Below are positions 51,163-62,450 of a DNA stretch of 64,000 nucleotides, piece by piece (the stretch's first letter is position 1; every line of letters begins with the position of its first letter). Source of the DNA: a bacterium (lineage in GTDB: Bacteria > Pseudomonadota > Alphaproteobacteria > SP197). A model generated the notes under the pieces. It was not told the origin of the DNA and made no database searches. It was given only the letters and a program-made list of their open reading frames with translations. A program made the translations under genes and the position numbers. Location: contig JAPPGE010000005.1 of assembly GCA_028821455.1 (NCBI GenBank), positions 1-64,000 of the forward strand, read 5' to 3'.

Positions 51163-51975
51163 TCAGTCTCCGGTGAGGCCGAGTACGTCCTCCATGCCGT
51201 AGAGGCCGGCGGGGCGCTTGTGGAGCCACCGGGCGGCCGTGATGGCGCCACGCACGAAGATGACCCGGTCGCTGGCGCGATGGCCGATCTCGATGCGCTC
51301 GCCGGGGGCGAGAAACATTACCTGATGTTCGCCGACGACATCACCGCCCCTCATGGCGGCCATGCCGATGGCGCCGCGCCGGCGCGCGCCGGTGATACCG
51401 TCGCGGCCCCGGTCGGCCACCTCGTCGAGGGCGACACCGCGCCCCTTCGCGGCGGCCTCGGCCAGCATCAGCGCCGTGCCCGAGGGCGCGTCCACCTTGT
51501 GTCGGTGATGGGTCTCGACCACTTCGATATCGAACTCCTCGTCAAGTGCGGCGGCGACTTTCCTTGTGATGCCGAGGAGAAGGTTGACCCCGAGGCTCAT
51601 GTTCCCGGCGCTGACGATCGCGGCCGTGCGGGACGCTTCGGCAATCACCGCACGCGCGGAAGCATCGAGACCGGTGGTTCCCGCCACGAGACCCTTGCCC
51701 GTGGCTGCCGCCACGCGGGCATTGGCAACGGTGGCCGCGGGCGATGAGAAATCGATGACGACATCGCAGGACGCAAACAGGGCCTCGGCGCTGTCGACGA
51801 CGGTGACGCCGAGAGTTCCGGCCCCGGCGACCTCGCCGGCATCCCGGCCGATGGCGTCGCTCGATGGATGCTCGCTGGCCGACGCCACCACGATGTCGTC
51901 GCGTTCGCTGATCACCTGCACGAGCATCCTGCCCACGCGTCCCGATGAACCCGAGATTCCTGCATGCACGGTCAT
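51163..51975 (-). CDS. dapB: 4-hydroxy-tetrahydrodipicolinate reductase
   Basis: 270 residues; reduces the dihydrodipicolinate precursor with NAD(P)H in lysine and diaminopimelate synthesis. The nucleotide site GISGSSGRVGRMLVQ, the GTTG motif and the active-site block ETHHRHKVDAPSGTALML are intact. RBS GGAGGGG lies seven bases before the ATG. Nineteen bases downstream of dnaJ, so it probably shares the chaperone operon. Confidence 0.96.
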   Translation of the reverse strand: MTVHAGISGSSGRVGRMLVQVISERDDIVVASASEHPSSDAIGRDAGEVAGAGTLGVTVVDSAEALFASCDVVIDFSSPAATVANARVAAATGKGLVAGTTGLDASARAVIAEASRTAAIVSAGNMSLGVNLLLGITRKVAAALDEEFDIEVVETHHRHKVDAPSGTALMLAEAAAKGRGVALDEVADRGRDGITGARRRGAIGMAAMRGGDVVGEHQVMFLAPGERIEIGHRASDRVIFVRGAITAARWLHKRPAGLYGMEDVLGLTGD

Positions 51976-51994
51976 GGACCCCTCCTGGCTGTTG

Positions 51995-53122
51995 TCAATC
52001 GGTCAGATTCTGCCAGAAGTCCCTGACGCGCGAGAAAAATCCTTCCGTCTCGGGGTTGTGCCTTCCCGAATGGCCGGCCGCGTCGAATTCCCTGAGCAAC
52101 TCCTTCTGCCGTGAGTTCAGGTTGACCGGAGTCTCGACCACGGTTTCGATGATCATGTCGCCACGGTGGGAACCGCGCACTTCCTTCATTCCCTTGCCGC
52201 GCAGGCGGAACTGGCGGCCGGTCTGAGTTCCAGGGGGAATGGCTATCCGCGCGCGCGTGCCTTCGATGGTCGGAATGTCCACGTCCCTGCCCAGGGCCGC
52301 GGAGGTGATGGAAATCGGCACACGGCAGTAGACCGTGCCCCCCTCGCGCTGGAAGAAGGGGTGCGGCTCGATGGAGACTATGATGTAGAGATCGCCCGGA
52401 GGGCCACCACGCACACCGGCCTCTCCCTTGCCCGAGAGGCGGATGCGCATGCCATCCTCGATGCCGGGGGGAATCGTGACGCTGAGCGTCGATTCCCTGT
52501 GCACGCGGCCCGAGCCCGAACACGCCGTGCAGGGATCGCGGATGACCCGCCCGGCTCCGCCACAGGCCGGACACGTCCTTTCAATCGAGAAGAACCCTTG
52601 CTGCGTGCGTACCTTGCCGTAGCCCGAACACGTGCCGCACGAGGTGGTCGCATCGGGATCCTGCGCGCCGCTGCCACCGCATGCCTGGCAGGACACGCTG
52701 GTCGGCACGCGAACATCCGCCTGCTTGCCGGAGAATGCCTCCTCGAGCGTGATCTCCATGTCGTGGCGGAGATCCGCGCCCTGCATGCCGCCGCCACGGC
52801 GGCGGCGGCCACCGCCGCCGAAATTGCCGAAGAGGTCGTCGAAGACATCGGCGAAGCTGCTGGCGAAGTCATGACCCTGGCCCACTCCCATGGAGCCGTC
52901 AAACGCCGCATGCCCGAACCTGTCGTAGGCCGCACGCTTCTGCGTGTCCTTGAGAACCTCGTAGGCTTCGTTGACCTCCCTGAACCTGACCTCCGCAGCG
53001 GCATCACCGGCATTGCGGTCAGGATGGTACTTCATCGCAAGCTTGCGATACGCCTTCTTGATGGTGCTCTCGTCGGCATCCCGAGCGACACCGAGCACAT
53101 CGTAGAAATCCTGTTCCGCCAT
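51995..53122 (-). CDS. dnaJ: Chaperone protein DnaJ
   Basis: 375 residues, Hsp40 type I: J-domain with the HPD tripeptide (MKYHPDRN), Gly/Phe linker, four zinc-binding CxxCxGxG repeats ([32 protein letters not shown]), then the substrate-binding C-terminal domains. Stimulates DnaK ATP hydrolysis. 23 bases separate it from dnaK. Confidence 0.97.
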   Translation of the reverse strand: MAEQDFYDVLGVARDADESTIKKAYRKLAMKYHPDRNAGDAAAEVRFREVNEAYEVLKDTQKRAAYDRFGHAAFDGSMGVGQGHDFASSFADVFDDLFGNFGGGGRRRRGGGMQGADLRHDMEITLEEAFSGKQADVRVPTSVSCQACGGSGAQDPDATTSCGTCSGYGKVRTQQGFFSIERTCPACGGAGRVIRDPCTACSGSGRVHRESTLSVTIPPGIEDGMRIRLSGKGEAGVRGGPPGDLYIIVSIEPHPFFQREGGTVYCRVPISITSAALGRDVDIPTIEGTRARIAIPPGTQTGRQFRLRGKGMKEVRGSHRGDMIIETVVETPVNLNSRQKELLREFDAAGHSGRHNPETEGFFSRVRDFWQNLTD

Positions 53123-53145
53123 GACCCTGGCTCGTGTCGTGGCGG

Positions 53146-55044
<1,899 letters not shown>

Positions 55045-55142
55045 GACGTCAATTCCCCAAAGGTCCGGCGGGTCGGTGTCGAAGCCCGGCTCCCGGCGCT
55101 CCGCAATGATCCCCTGGTCCTCATGTCGTTGTGATGGTTGAG

Positions 55143-55170
55143 ATATAGGTCTCGCCGGCCCGCCCGCAAG
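55143..55170 (-). promoter_or_regulatory. RpoH-type heat-shock promoter upstream of dnaK
   Basis: Read on the minus strand, CTTGCG (55170-55165) and CTATAT (55148-55143) are separated by 16 bases, giving the alphaproteobacterial sigma-32 pattern CTTG...CCTATAT. It lies about 100 bases before the dnaK ATG in the grpE-dnaK gap, so dnaK-dnaJ can be induced separately from hrcA-grpE. Confidence 0.65.
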
Positions 55171-55176
55171 ACGCTG

Positions 55177-55200
55177 GGCCCTTCCTCAGGGCAGAGGGCC
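55177..55200 (-). terminator. Hairpin after grpE
   Basis: GGCCCT and AGGGCC arms around a 12-base loop, seven bases beyond the grpE stop and just before the dnaK promoter. No T tract is present; it may attenuate or process the grpE-dnaK transcript. Confidence 0.4.
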
Positions 55201-55206
55201 GGGTCT

Positions 55207-55797
55207 TCACGTCTGATCGTCCGCCGGCGCCTTCGCCACGCCTACCATTGCCGGCCGAAGCAGACGATCGTGTATCGTGTAGCCGACACGCATGACCTGC
55301 ATGACGTGCCCGGCCGCGACATCGGCGCTCTCCAACTCGAACATCGCCTGGTGAAGATTGGGATCGAAGGGCGCACCCATGGCTTCGACGGGACGGATCC
55401 CGTGCCGTTCGAGAATGCTTGCGAACTCCTTGAGTGTCATCTCGACACCTTCGATGAGTCCCTTGCTCCCATCATCCTTGCGCGCCTCGTCAGTGACGTA
55501 CTCCAGGGCCCGCGCCAGGTTGTCGGCGACCGCCAGCACATCTCCGGAAAACTGCCGCGTGGCGAACTTTCTCGCATCATCGACATCCTTGAGGGAGCGC
55601 TTCCTGATGTTCTCCGTCTCGGCCGCCGCCCGCAGCAGGCGATCCTTCAGATCCGACACCTCCTCCTCAAGTTCGGCGATCCGGGCTTCCTGATCGTCGA
55701 TCTCCGCGTCGGCGGCGGCTTCTTCCGCTTCCGCCGCCTCGACTTCGTCGCAGCACTCTGCGGCCTCGTCGGCTTTTGTTTCGGGTGTGCTTGTCAT
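55207..55797 (-). CDS. grpE: Nucleotide exchange factor GrpE
   Basis: 196 residues: an acidic Ala/Glu-rich N terminus, a long coiled coil (RIAELEEEVSDLKDRLLRAA) and the C-terminal beta domain with HGIRPVEAMGAPFDPNLHQA. Releases ADP from DnaK. The ATG at 55797 has an AGGAAGG RBS. An upstream in-frame ATG at 55830 overlaps the hrcA stop (TGATG) and would add eleven residues. Confidence 0.95.
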   Translation of the reverse strand: MTSTPETKADEAAECCDEVEAAEAEEAAADAEIDDQEARIAELEEEVSDLKDRLLRAAAETENIRKRSLKDVDDARKFATRQFSGDVLAVADNLARALEYVTDEARKDDGSKGLIEGVEMTLKEFASILERHGIRPVEAMGAPFDPNLHQAMFELESADVAAGHVMQVMRVGYTIHDRLLRPAMVGVAKAPADDQT

Positions 55798-55829
55798 CTT
55801 TCCTTCCTGTTTGCCTCCAGGTGCGGTCA

Positions 55830-56873
55830 TCAACCCAGCAGGCGGCCGACAACCCGCGCCGTGTAGTCCACCATGGGAATGATCCGGGCGTAGTTCATGC
55901 GGGTCGGGCCGATGACGCCCAGGGTGCCGATGAAGCGTCGCGATGCATCGGTGACCGGTGCCACGATGGTGGCGCAACCCGACAGGCGGAAAAGATCGTT
56001 GTCGGCGCCAATGAAGATGCTGACACCGTCTGCGTCCTGGGTGAGGTCGATGAGCTGCATCATGTGCCGCGCCTGGTCGAGCTTGTCGAGCAGGTCGCGA
56101 ATGCGCTCGAGATCGTCCATGGCCTTGATGTCGTCGAGCAGGTTGGCCTGTCCCCGGACGATCAGCATGGCGCCGTCATCGTCGGCACGGTCTCCCGTCC
56201 AGGTCGCGATACCGGCCTCCACGACCCGCCTTGACAGGGTGTCGAGCTCCGCTTCATGGAGATCGAGTTCTCGGGTGATCTCGTCAACCGCCTCGGCAAA
56301 CGTCCTTCCCGCGAGCCGAGCCGAAAGATAGTTGCCAGCGCGCACCAGGGTCGACGGCGTCACCCCGGAGGGAAGCTGGATGATGCGATTCTCCACCATG
56401 CCGTTCTCGTGGACGACGATGACGAGGGCCCGGTCGGCGGTCAGGGACACGAACTCGATGTGGCGGTAGGGCGTGTCCATCTTCGGAGCCACGACAACAC
56501 CGGCATGGCGCGTGAGGTCCGAAAGAAGATTGGTCGCTGCCTCAAGGACCTCCTCGTAGTTGCGGCCCGCTTCCTGACAAGCCGCAACGATCGCCGCGCG
56601 GTCCTCGCCGGAAGGGTCCCCGACCTCCAGGAGGGCCTCGACAAAGAGTCGTAGCCCGAGATCGGTGGGCTGGCGACCGGCGCTTGTGTGAGGGGCGGCG
56701 ATGAGGCCGGCATCCTCGAGGTCCGACATGATGTTGCGCACCGACGTGGCCGACAGCGTGCTCGGGAACTTGCGTGCGATCGAACGCGAGCCGACGGGCT
56801 CCCCCGTGCGGACAAACTCGTCCACCAGGATACTGAGGATCTTGCGTGACCGGCTGTCGAGTTCCTGAATCAC
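55830..56873 (-). CDS. hrcA: Heat-inducible transcription repressor HrcA
   Basis: 347 residues: N-terminal winged helix (RKILSILVDEFVRTGEPVGS, SATSVRNIMSDLEDAGLI, HTSAGRQPTDLG) followed by the GAF-like dimerisation domain. HrcA represses chaperone genes through the CIRCE repeat. I found no CIRCE in the upstream region, so its target is probably groESL elsewhere. The GTG at 56873 gives the family N terminus MIQELDSRSRKIL; a TTG at 56909 is the alternative. Confidence 0.95.
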   Translation of the reverse strand: MIQELDSRSRKILSILVDEFVRTGEPVGSRSIARKFPSTLSATSVRNIMSDLEDAGLIAAPHTSAGRQPTDLGLRLFVEALLEVGDPSGEDRAAIVAACQEAGRNYEEVLEAATNLLSDLTRHAGVVVAPKMDTPYRHIEFVSLTADRALVIVVHENGMVENRIIQLPSGVTPSTLVRAGNYLSARLAGRTFAEAVDEITRELDLHEAELDTLSRRVVEAGIATWTGDRADDDGAMLIVRGQANLLDDIKAMDDLERIRDLLDKLDQARHMMQLIDLTQDADGVSIFIGADNDLFRLSGCATIVAPVTDASRRFIGTLGVIGPTRMNYARIIPMVDYTARVVGRLLG

Positions 56874-56973
56874 AAGGCCCGCCGTGAGCGAAGAGTGCCG
56901 CTGCCGCAATCGACAGCTGAGGCGGAGGACATTCCGCCGCTGTCCATGTAGGAACTGATGTCCCTGAATTCAA

Positions 56974-56997
56974 TGTGTTCCGGGGGCCCCGGACACA
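56974..56997. promoter_or_regulatory. Palindrome in the hrcA-rph divergent region
   Basis: TGTGT-(T)-CCGGG-GGC-CCCGG-ACACA: two 5-bp arm segments on each side, with one unpaired T. It sits centrally between the divergent starts of hrcA and rph and does not match CIRCE. A regulator site or a hairpin that insulates the two promoters are both possible. Confidence 0.4.
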
Positions 56998-57056
56998 CTT
57001 CCCAAGATCGACGCCAAGGTCTAGTTTGCGGGTCCACAGCATTCTCTTGCCATGCC

Positions 57057-57779
57057 ATGACCCGACCTTCCGGCCGCGCTGCCGATGAGCTGCGCACGAT
57101 TGAACTCCACACCGGTGCCGCGCGACACGCGGAGGGCTCCTGCATGGTGCGTTTCGGTCATACCCGGGTGCTGTGCACCGCCTCTCTCGAAGGCCGCGTT
57201 CCGGTGTGGATGAGGGGTCAGGGTCGCGGCTGGGTCACCGCGGAGTACGGCATGCTGCCGCGCTCCACCCACTCTCGCACCGTGCGCGAGGCGTCGCGCG
57301 GCAGGCAGTCCGGCCGGACTCTCGAGATTCAGCGCCTCATCGGCCGCAGTCTGAGGGCTGTGATCGATCCTGCAAAGCTGGGCGAACGCCAGTTCATCGT
57401 CGACTGCGACGTCATCGAGGCCGACGGCGGCACCCGCACGGCGGCCATCACGGGAGCGTATGTGGCGCTCCGCCAGGCCATCGATGTCGTCCTTCCCGGT
57501 CACGGGCAGGATGCCCGGCCGGTGATCGGCATGGTGGCGGCCGTATCCTGCGGAATCGTTGGCGGTGTCGCGGTTCTCGATCTCGACTACGAGGAGGATT
57601 CTTCGGCCGAGGCCGACGCCAACTTCGTGATGACGGACACGGGCACCATCATCGAGATCCAGACGACCGCCGAGAGAAAGGCCTTCACCCGCGACCAGTT
57701 CGACCAGCTGTTCGATCTCGCCAGGGATGGTATCGACCACATCGTCGGACTGCAGCGATCGGCACTGGGAACGGGTTGA
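57057..57779 (+). CDS. rph: Ribonuclease PH
   Basis: 240 residues; phosphorolytic 3'-5' exoribonuclease that trims tRNA 3' ends. [20 protein letters not shown] at the start, [16 protein letters not shown], and [20 protein letters not shown] are family blocks. The ATG at 57057 matches family length; a start at 56958 would add 33 unconserved residues. Its stop overlaps the rdgB ATG by one base (TGATG). Confidence 0.97.
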   Translation: MTRPSGRAADELRTIELHTGAARHAEGSCMVRFGHTRVLCTASLEGRVPVWMRGQGRGWVTAEYGMLPRSTHSRTVREASRGRQSGRTLEIQRLIGRSLRAVIDPAKLGERQFIVDCDVIEADGGTRTAAITGAYVALRQAIDVVLPGHGQDARPVIGMVAAVSCGIVGGVAVLDLDYEEDSSAEADANFVMTDTGTIIEIQTTAERKAFTRDQFDQLFDLARDGIDHIVGLQRSALGTG

Positions 57780-58363
57780 TGGCGCTTCCGCCACACCTCG
57801 TCATTGCCAGCCACAATGCCGGCAAGGTGGCGGAGATTGCCGATCTCCTGCACGGTCTCGATGTCCGCGTGACGGGTGCCGGCGAACTGGGCCTTGCCGT
57901 CCCGGAGGAGACCGGGGAGACCTTTGCAGCCAACGCGCTGCTGAAGGCCAAAAGCGCCACGCAGGCAACGGGCCTGCCGGCGCTGGCCGACGATTCCGGC
58001 CTTGCTGTCGCCGCGCTCGACGGTGCACCGGGGATCCACTCCGCCCGTTGGGCGGGGGAGACCCGCGACTTTGCCGCCGCCATCGTCCGGCTCGAGCGTC
58101 TCCTCGCCGGAGTGCCGACGCCCGATGCCGCCTTCCACTGTGTTCTGGCCCTTGCCTGGCCGGACGGAACAAGCTGCACATTCTCCGGCGTGGTCGAGGG
58201 AGCGCTCACCTTTCCGCCGAGGGGAACGAACGGGTTCGGCTATGATCCCGTCTTCGTGCCCGCCGGGGATGTCCTGACCTATGGCGAGATGTCGATGACC
58301 GGAAAGATGGCCACCAACCATCGCGCCCGTGCCTTCCGCGCGCTCTTGGCAGCGTTGGCATGA
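57779..58363 (+). CDS. rdgB: XTP/dITP pyrophosphatase (RdgB/HAM1)
   Basis: 194 residues; removes non-canonical purine nucleotides by hydrolysing XTP, dITP and ITP to monophosphates. VIASHNAGKVAEIADLL, ALADDSGLAVAALDGAPG, and GTNGFGYDPVFVP are the characteristic motifs. Coupled to rph upstream and overlapping hemW downstream by ATGA. Confidence 0.96.
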   Translation: MALPPHLVIASHNAGKVAEIADLLHGLDVRVTGAGELGLAVPEETGETFAANALLKAKSATQATGLPALADDSGLAVAALDGAPGIHSARWAGETRDFAAAIVRLERLLAGVPTPDAAFHCVLALAWPDGTSCTFSGVVEGALTFPPRGTNGFGYDPVFVPAGDVLTYGEMSMTGKMATNHRARAFRALLAALA

Positions 58364-59517
58364 CCGCTGCCCCGGGATTCGGGGTCTATGTTCACTGGCC
58401 CTTCTGTCAGTCGAAGTGTCCCTACTGCGATTTCAACAGCCATGTGCGAACCACCATCGACGAGGCGTCATGGAGCCGTGCGCTGACGCGTGAAATCGCC
58501 TTCATGGCCTCCCTGGCGCAGGGGCGTGAGGTAACGAGCGTCTTCTTCGGCGGCGGAACACCGTCACTCATGGCGCCGGCGACGGTCGAGGCGGTCCTCT
58601 CGGCGATCGCCGGTCACTGGACCACCGGGCCAGACGTTGAGGTAACCCTGGAGGCGAACCCGGGCTCATCGGACGCCAGCCGCTTTGCCTGCTACCGCAA
58701 CGCCGGCATCAACCGTATCTCGATCGGCGTTCAGGCTCTCGACGACGTTGCGCTGCGGGCACTCGGGCGACTCCATGACGTTGCCGATGCCCGCGCTGCC
58801 ATCGCGGCCGGACGACGCACCTTCGATCGCCTCTCGTTCGATCTCATCTATGGCCGCAGCGGCCAGACCGTCCCCGGCTGGCGCGACGAACTGGCCGGAG
58901 CGCTCGCCCTGGGCGCCGACCACCTGTCGCTCTACCAGCTCACCATTGAGGCCGGCACCCGGTTTGCAACGCTGGCAGCGCGCGGCGACCTCGTCCTTCC
59001 GCCTGCCGATGCGCGGGCCGACATGCGCGACGTCACTCAGGATCTTGCCTCGCAGGCAGGTTTGCCGGCCTACGAGATTTCCAATCACGCGCGGCCGGGA
59101 GAGGAGTGTCGCCACAATCTCGTCTACTGGCGCTCCGGCGAATGGATCGGTGTCGGTCCCGGCGCCTGCGGCCGCCTCGACTCCGCACCCGGGGTCAGCA
59201 TCGAGCGGCGCCAGGAACGGCGTCCGGAGACCTGGCTGGCGCGCGTCCACGAACACGGTCACGCGACCCGCGAGAAGGAAACGGTGAAGGGGACGGAGCG
59301 CTTGCGGGAAGTGCTCATGATGGGGTTGCGCCTCACAGCGGGCCTCGATGGGGACGACCTCGTCCGCGCGGCCGGTCCTGACTGGTCCCACCGCCTGGAC
59401 GCGGCGGCGCTTGACACCCTGATCGACGCCGGCTTCCTCTGCCGCCGCAACGGCGGTCTCGCCGCGACACCCCGCGGTCACGATGTCCTCAACGCCGTCC
59501 TGGAAAGGCTGCTGTAG
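58360..59517 (+). CDS. hemW: Radical SAM heme chaperone HemW (coproporphyrinogen oxidase-like)
   Basis: 385 residues. The radical-SAM cluster CQSKCPYCDF (CxxxCxxC), FFGGGTPSLM, and RISIGVQALDD define the HemN/HemW group. The N terminus is short and lacks the HemN extension, favouring HemW, which delivers heme rather than oxidising coproporphyrinogen. Last gene of rph-rdgB-hemW; convergent with the lipoprotein gene that follows. Confidence 0.94.
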   Translation: MTAAPGFGVYVHWPFCQSKCPYCDFNSHVRTTIDEASWSRALTREIAFMASLAQGREVTSVFFGGGTPSLMAPATVEAVLSAIAGHWTTGPDVEVTLEANPGSSDASRFACYRNAGINRISIGVQALDDVALRALGRLHDVADARAAIAAGRRTFDRLSFDLIYGRSGQTVPGWRDELAGALALGADHLSLYQLTIEAGTRFATLAARGDLVLPPADARADMRDVTQDLASQAGLPAYEISNHARPGEECRHNLVYWRSGEWIGVGPGACGRLDSAPGVSIERRQERRPETWLARVHEHGHATREKETVKGTERLREVLMMGLRLTAGLDGDDLVRAAGPDWSHRLDAAALDTLIDAGFLCRRNGGLAATPRGHDVLNAVLERLL

Positions 59518-59529
59518 AAGCGGAGCGCC

Positions 59530-60801
59530 TCAGGCCCCAGGATCCGCCGGCGGGGCGAAGGCAGCCGGCGCGGCGTCTTCGACGACGGGGCCCGTCGGGG
59601 TGATGCGCATGACGGTAAGTTGTCTTTCGGTGCGACCGTCCGCAAGGAAGCGGAAGAGTCCATCAATCCCGCCGAAGCCCCGCCAGTCGCCGATCTGGCG
59701 TTGCCGCGGACCCGAGATGACGGCGGAAACCAGCGCCATCGCGTCGTAGGCGGGTGTCACCGCATCGTCCGGGTCGTAACCGAAGGTGTCGCGGAAGCGG
59801 CCGAGCATGGTGCTGCGGCCGGCATCGGGGGGCACGGCGAACCACGCGCCGTTCATGAGCGGTTCGCGGAACAGCGCCGCATCGTCGAGGGTTTGGAGGC
59901 CGAACAACTGGACCTCGCCGGCGAGAAAGTCGTGATGACCCATCCAGGCGGCGATTCTCTGCAAGAGAAGACTGGAACCGGGGAGGAACACGGCATCGAA
60001 GGCGCGCTGGTTTCCGGGGCCAAGCAGCCTCTCGATCGCAACCTCCGCGGCGAGCCCCTCCTGGTCCCGCAACCAGGCGACGGCGCGGGCCGTGTCACCA
60101 GGATGGACGGGGGTGGCGGCCAGGGTTTCCACCGCGGCATCGATATCGTTTCCCGCAGGGTCATGAAACACCTCGGCGGTCACGAACCCGCCCGCCTCGG
60201 CAACGGCCCCGCGCAGGAGTCCGGCCATGCGTTGGCCGAAGGCAGACCGCGGCGCCAGCAGGGCAAAGCGCACGTTGCCGGACGCCACGGCATGGTGGAC
60301 AAGGCGTCTCACCTGTTGGTCCGGGGTGTGACCCATCACAAGAATGTCGGCACCGGCGGCGGCAGGACCGGATGTGAGGGCGAAGACATGCCTTTCCGGA
60401 CCGGCGAGTATCCCGGCAGCCTCGTCGATGGAGCGGGCCAGCAACGGTCCGATCACCGCATCGACACCGGCGGTGACGACCTGCCGGGCCGCCGCCGCCC
60501 CACCGTGGGCGGTATCCGCGACGACGAGTTCGATGTCGTCGCGACCGACGTCGAAGAGCGCCAGGGTGGCGGCATCGAGAACGCTGCGGCCCAGCCCGCC
60601 GTGCTCCCCGGACAGCGGAACCAGGAATCCGACCTTGTAGCCGTTCGCCAATGCGGTGGCGGTGGCGGCCTCATCCGGTTCGGCGACCGGACCCGTCTCC
60701 TCGACGACGGATTCCGGTTCACTGACAACGGCCGTATTCTCCGGCACGGTCTTGCACGCTGCCAGAGCCACGGCGACGATGATGAAGAACGTTCGCGTCA
60801 T
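59530..60801 (-). CDS. Periplasmic-binding-fold lipoprotein, LpoA-like penicillin-binding protein activator
   Basis: 423 residues: lipoprotein signal with lipobox ending at Cys16 (IVAVALAAC), an acidic low-complexity linker, then a leucine/isoleucine-binding-protein fold (VGFLVPLSGEHGGLGRSVLD, GVDAVIGPLLARSIDEAAG, YDAMALVSAVI). Alphaproteobacterial proteins of this kind are named penicillin-binding protein activators by similarity to the C-terminal half of LpoA; function here is inferred. ATG 60801 is used; an in-frame GTG directly precedes it. Confidence 0.85.
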   Translation of the reverse strand: MTRTFFIIVAVALAACKTVPENTAVVSEPESVVEETGPVAEPDEAATATALANGYKVGFLVPLSGEHGGLGRSVLDAATLALFDVGRDDIELVVADTAHGGAAAARQVVTAGVDAVIGPLLARSIDEAAGILAGPERHVFALTSGPAAAGADILVMGHTPDQQVRRLVHHAVASGNVRFALLAPRSAFGQRMAGLLRGAVAEAGGFVTAEVFHDPAGNDIDAAVETLAATPVHPGDTARAVAWLRDQEGLAAEVAIERLLGPGNQRAFDAVFLPGSSLLLQRIAAWMGHHDFLAGEVQLFGLQTLDDAALFREPLMNGAWFAVPPDAGRSTMLGRFRDTFGYDPDDAVTPAYDAMALVSAVISGPRQRQIGDWRGFGGIDGLFRFLADGRTERQLTVMRITPTGPVVEDAAPAAFAPPADPGA

Positions 60802-60902
60802 CACCGGCGATCATGCGCCGTGGCGCCGGCAAGGTCCAGGCGACCTTGAACCGAGCAGCGTGATGAGCGCATTATGAAACCCGTCCATCCATCAGAGGCG
60901 CC

Positions 60903-61481
60903 ATGCCCGCCCTACTCCTTCTCCTTGTCGTCGCTCCACTGCTTGGGGGGTGCGTCGGCCTCGCCGTGGGGGCGGTCGCCACGAGCGGCGTATCGATTGC
61001 CGAGGAACGCAGTCTTGGCGAGCAGGTCGATGACCTGGCGCTCACTTTCGATATTTCCCAGCGTTTCACACAGTTCAACGAGACCAACGATGGCGCGCTT
61101 TCAGGTGTCTCCCTCGATGTGACCGAAGGACGTGTCCTGCTAACCGGGAACGTCGCCGAAGCACGCCTGCGCATGGAGGCCGTGCGGCTTGCCTGGCAGG
61201 CCGAGGGGGTTGCCGAGGTAAGGAACGAGATCGATGTCGACGCGGCCAATGCCGGAAGCACGTCTCTCGCGGATATCGCCATCTCCAACGAGTTGCGCGC
61301 CCTGCTGCTGTTCGATTCCGACGTCTCCAAGATCAACTTCAACGTGGAGACCGTCGATCGCGTGGTCTACATCACCGGAATCGCCAAGGATGACGCGGAG
61401 CTGGAACGCGTTCTCAATCATGCGCGCACGATATCCGGTGTCGAAGAGGTGGTGAGCTACGTTCGCATCCTGGACGGCTGA
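60903..61481 (+). CDS. BON-domain lipoprotein
   Basis: 192 residues. A lipoprotein signal (APLLGGC, Cys17) is followed by two BON domains, about residues 50-118 ([17 protein letters not shown]) and 125-190 ([18 protein letters not shown]). BON domains bind phospholipids or envelope surfaces; relatives (OsmY/DolP type) protect outer-membrane integrity. It lies 11 bases before gshB, so the two are probably co-transcribed. Confidence 0.9.
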   Translation: MPALLLLLVVAPLLGGCVGLAVGAVATSGVSIAEERSLGEQVDDLALTFDISQRFTQFNETNDGALSGVSLDVTEGRVLLTGNVAEARLRMEAVRLAWQAEGVAEVRNEIDVDAANAGSTSLADIAISNELRALLLFDSDVSKINFNVETVDRVVYITGIAKDDAELERVLNHARTISGVEEVVSYVRILDG

Positions 61482-61492
61482 GCCTCGGTGCC

Positions 61493-62443
61493 ATGACGCT
61501 TGACGTTGCCTTCCAGATGGATCCGGTGGAATCCATCGACATCGATGCGGACACCACTTTCGTTCTCGCTCTCGAGGCCCAGGAACGCGGTCACAGGTTA
61601 TGGTTCTACCAGCCTGACGATCTGGTGTTCCGCGACGGCGCCGTCCTAGCCCATTGCCGGCCGATGGCCCTGAGGCGCAGGAAGGGAGACCATGTCAGTC
61701 TCGACGAGGCTCGCTGGCTGGATCTGGCGACGGTTGACGTGGTGCTCATGCGCCAGGATCCGCCGTTCGACATGGCCTACATCACCGCCACCCACCTTCT
61801 CGAGAAACTCCTTCCCGCCACCCTGGTCGTCAACGACCCGGCCGGCGTGAGGAACGCGCCGGAAAAACTCTTCGCGACGGAGTTTCCGGGCATCATGCCG
61901 CCGACCCTGATCACCCGTTCCCTGGAGGCGATAAAGGCGTTTCGTGACGACCACCGCGACATCATCGTCAAGCCGCTCTACGGCAACGGTGGCGCCGGCG
62001 TCTTCCACATTCCCCCCGGAGACGAAAACCTTGCCTCCCTCCACGAGATGTTCACCAGCGTCTCGCGGGAGCCCTTGATGGTCCAGGCCTACCTGCCGGA
62101 AGTCCGGCAGGGGGACAGGCGGATCATTCTCATCGATGGCGAACCGGCCGGCGTCATCAATCGCGTGCCGCCCAGGGGCGAGGCACGCTCCAACATGCAT
62201 GTCGGAGGCCGACCCGAGCGCGCGGCCATGACTCCCCGCGACCTCGAGATCTGCCGCATCATCGGACCGGAACTGGTGCGCCGCGGCATGGTTCTCGTCG
62301 GCATCGATGTCATCGGCGACTGGCTGACGGAAATCAATGTCACCTCACCAACCGGAATCCAGGAAATCAACCGTTTCGACGGCAGCAGACTGGAGTCCAG
62401 TGTGTGGGAAGCGATCGAGAAACGTTGCTCGGAGCGTCCCTGA
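61493..62443 (+). CDS. gshB: Glutathione synthetase
   Basis: 316 residues, ATP-grasp ligase that joins gamma-glutamylcysteine and glycine. [20 protein letters not shown] at the start, [32 protein letters not shown] (ATP-grasp loop) and [19 protein letters not shown] (metal and ATP site) are conserved. Confidence 0.97.
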   Translation: MTLDVAFQMDPVESIDIDADTTFVLALEAQERGHRLWFYQPDDLVFRDGAVLAHCRPMALRRRKGDHVSLDEARWLDLATVDVVLMRQDPPFDMAYITATHLLEKLLPATLVVNDPAGVRNAPEKLFATEFPGIMPPTLITRSLEAIKAFRDDHRDIIVKPLYGNGGAGVFHIPPGDENLASLHEMFTSVSREPLMVQAYLPEVRQGDRRIILIDGEPAGVINRVPPRGEARSNMHVGGRPERAAMTPRDLEICRIIGPELVRRGMVLVGIDVIGDWLTEINVTSPTGIQEINRFDGSRLESSVWEAIEKRCSERP

Positions 62444-62450
62444 TCCGGGG

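Noticed and set aside
56874-57056. CIRCE element for HrcA
   Set aside because: No TTAGCACTC-N9-GAGTGCTAA-like repeat; the palindrome present has a different sequence.
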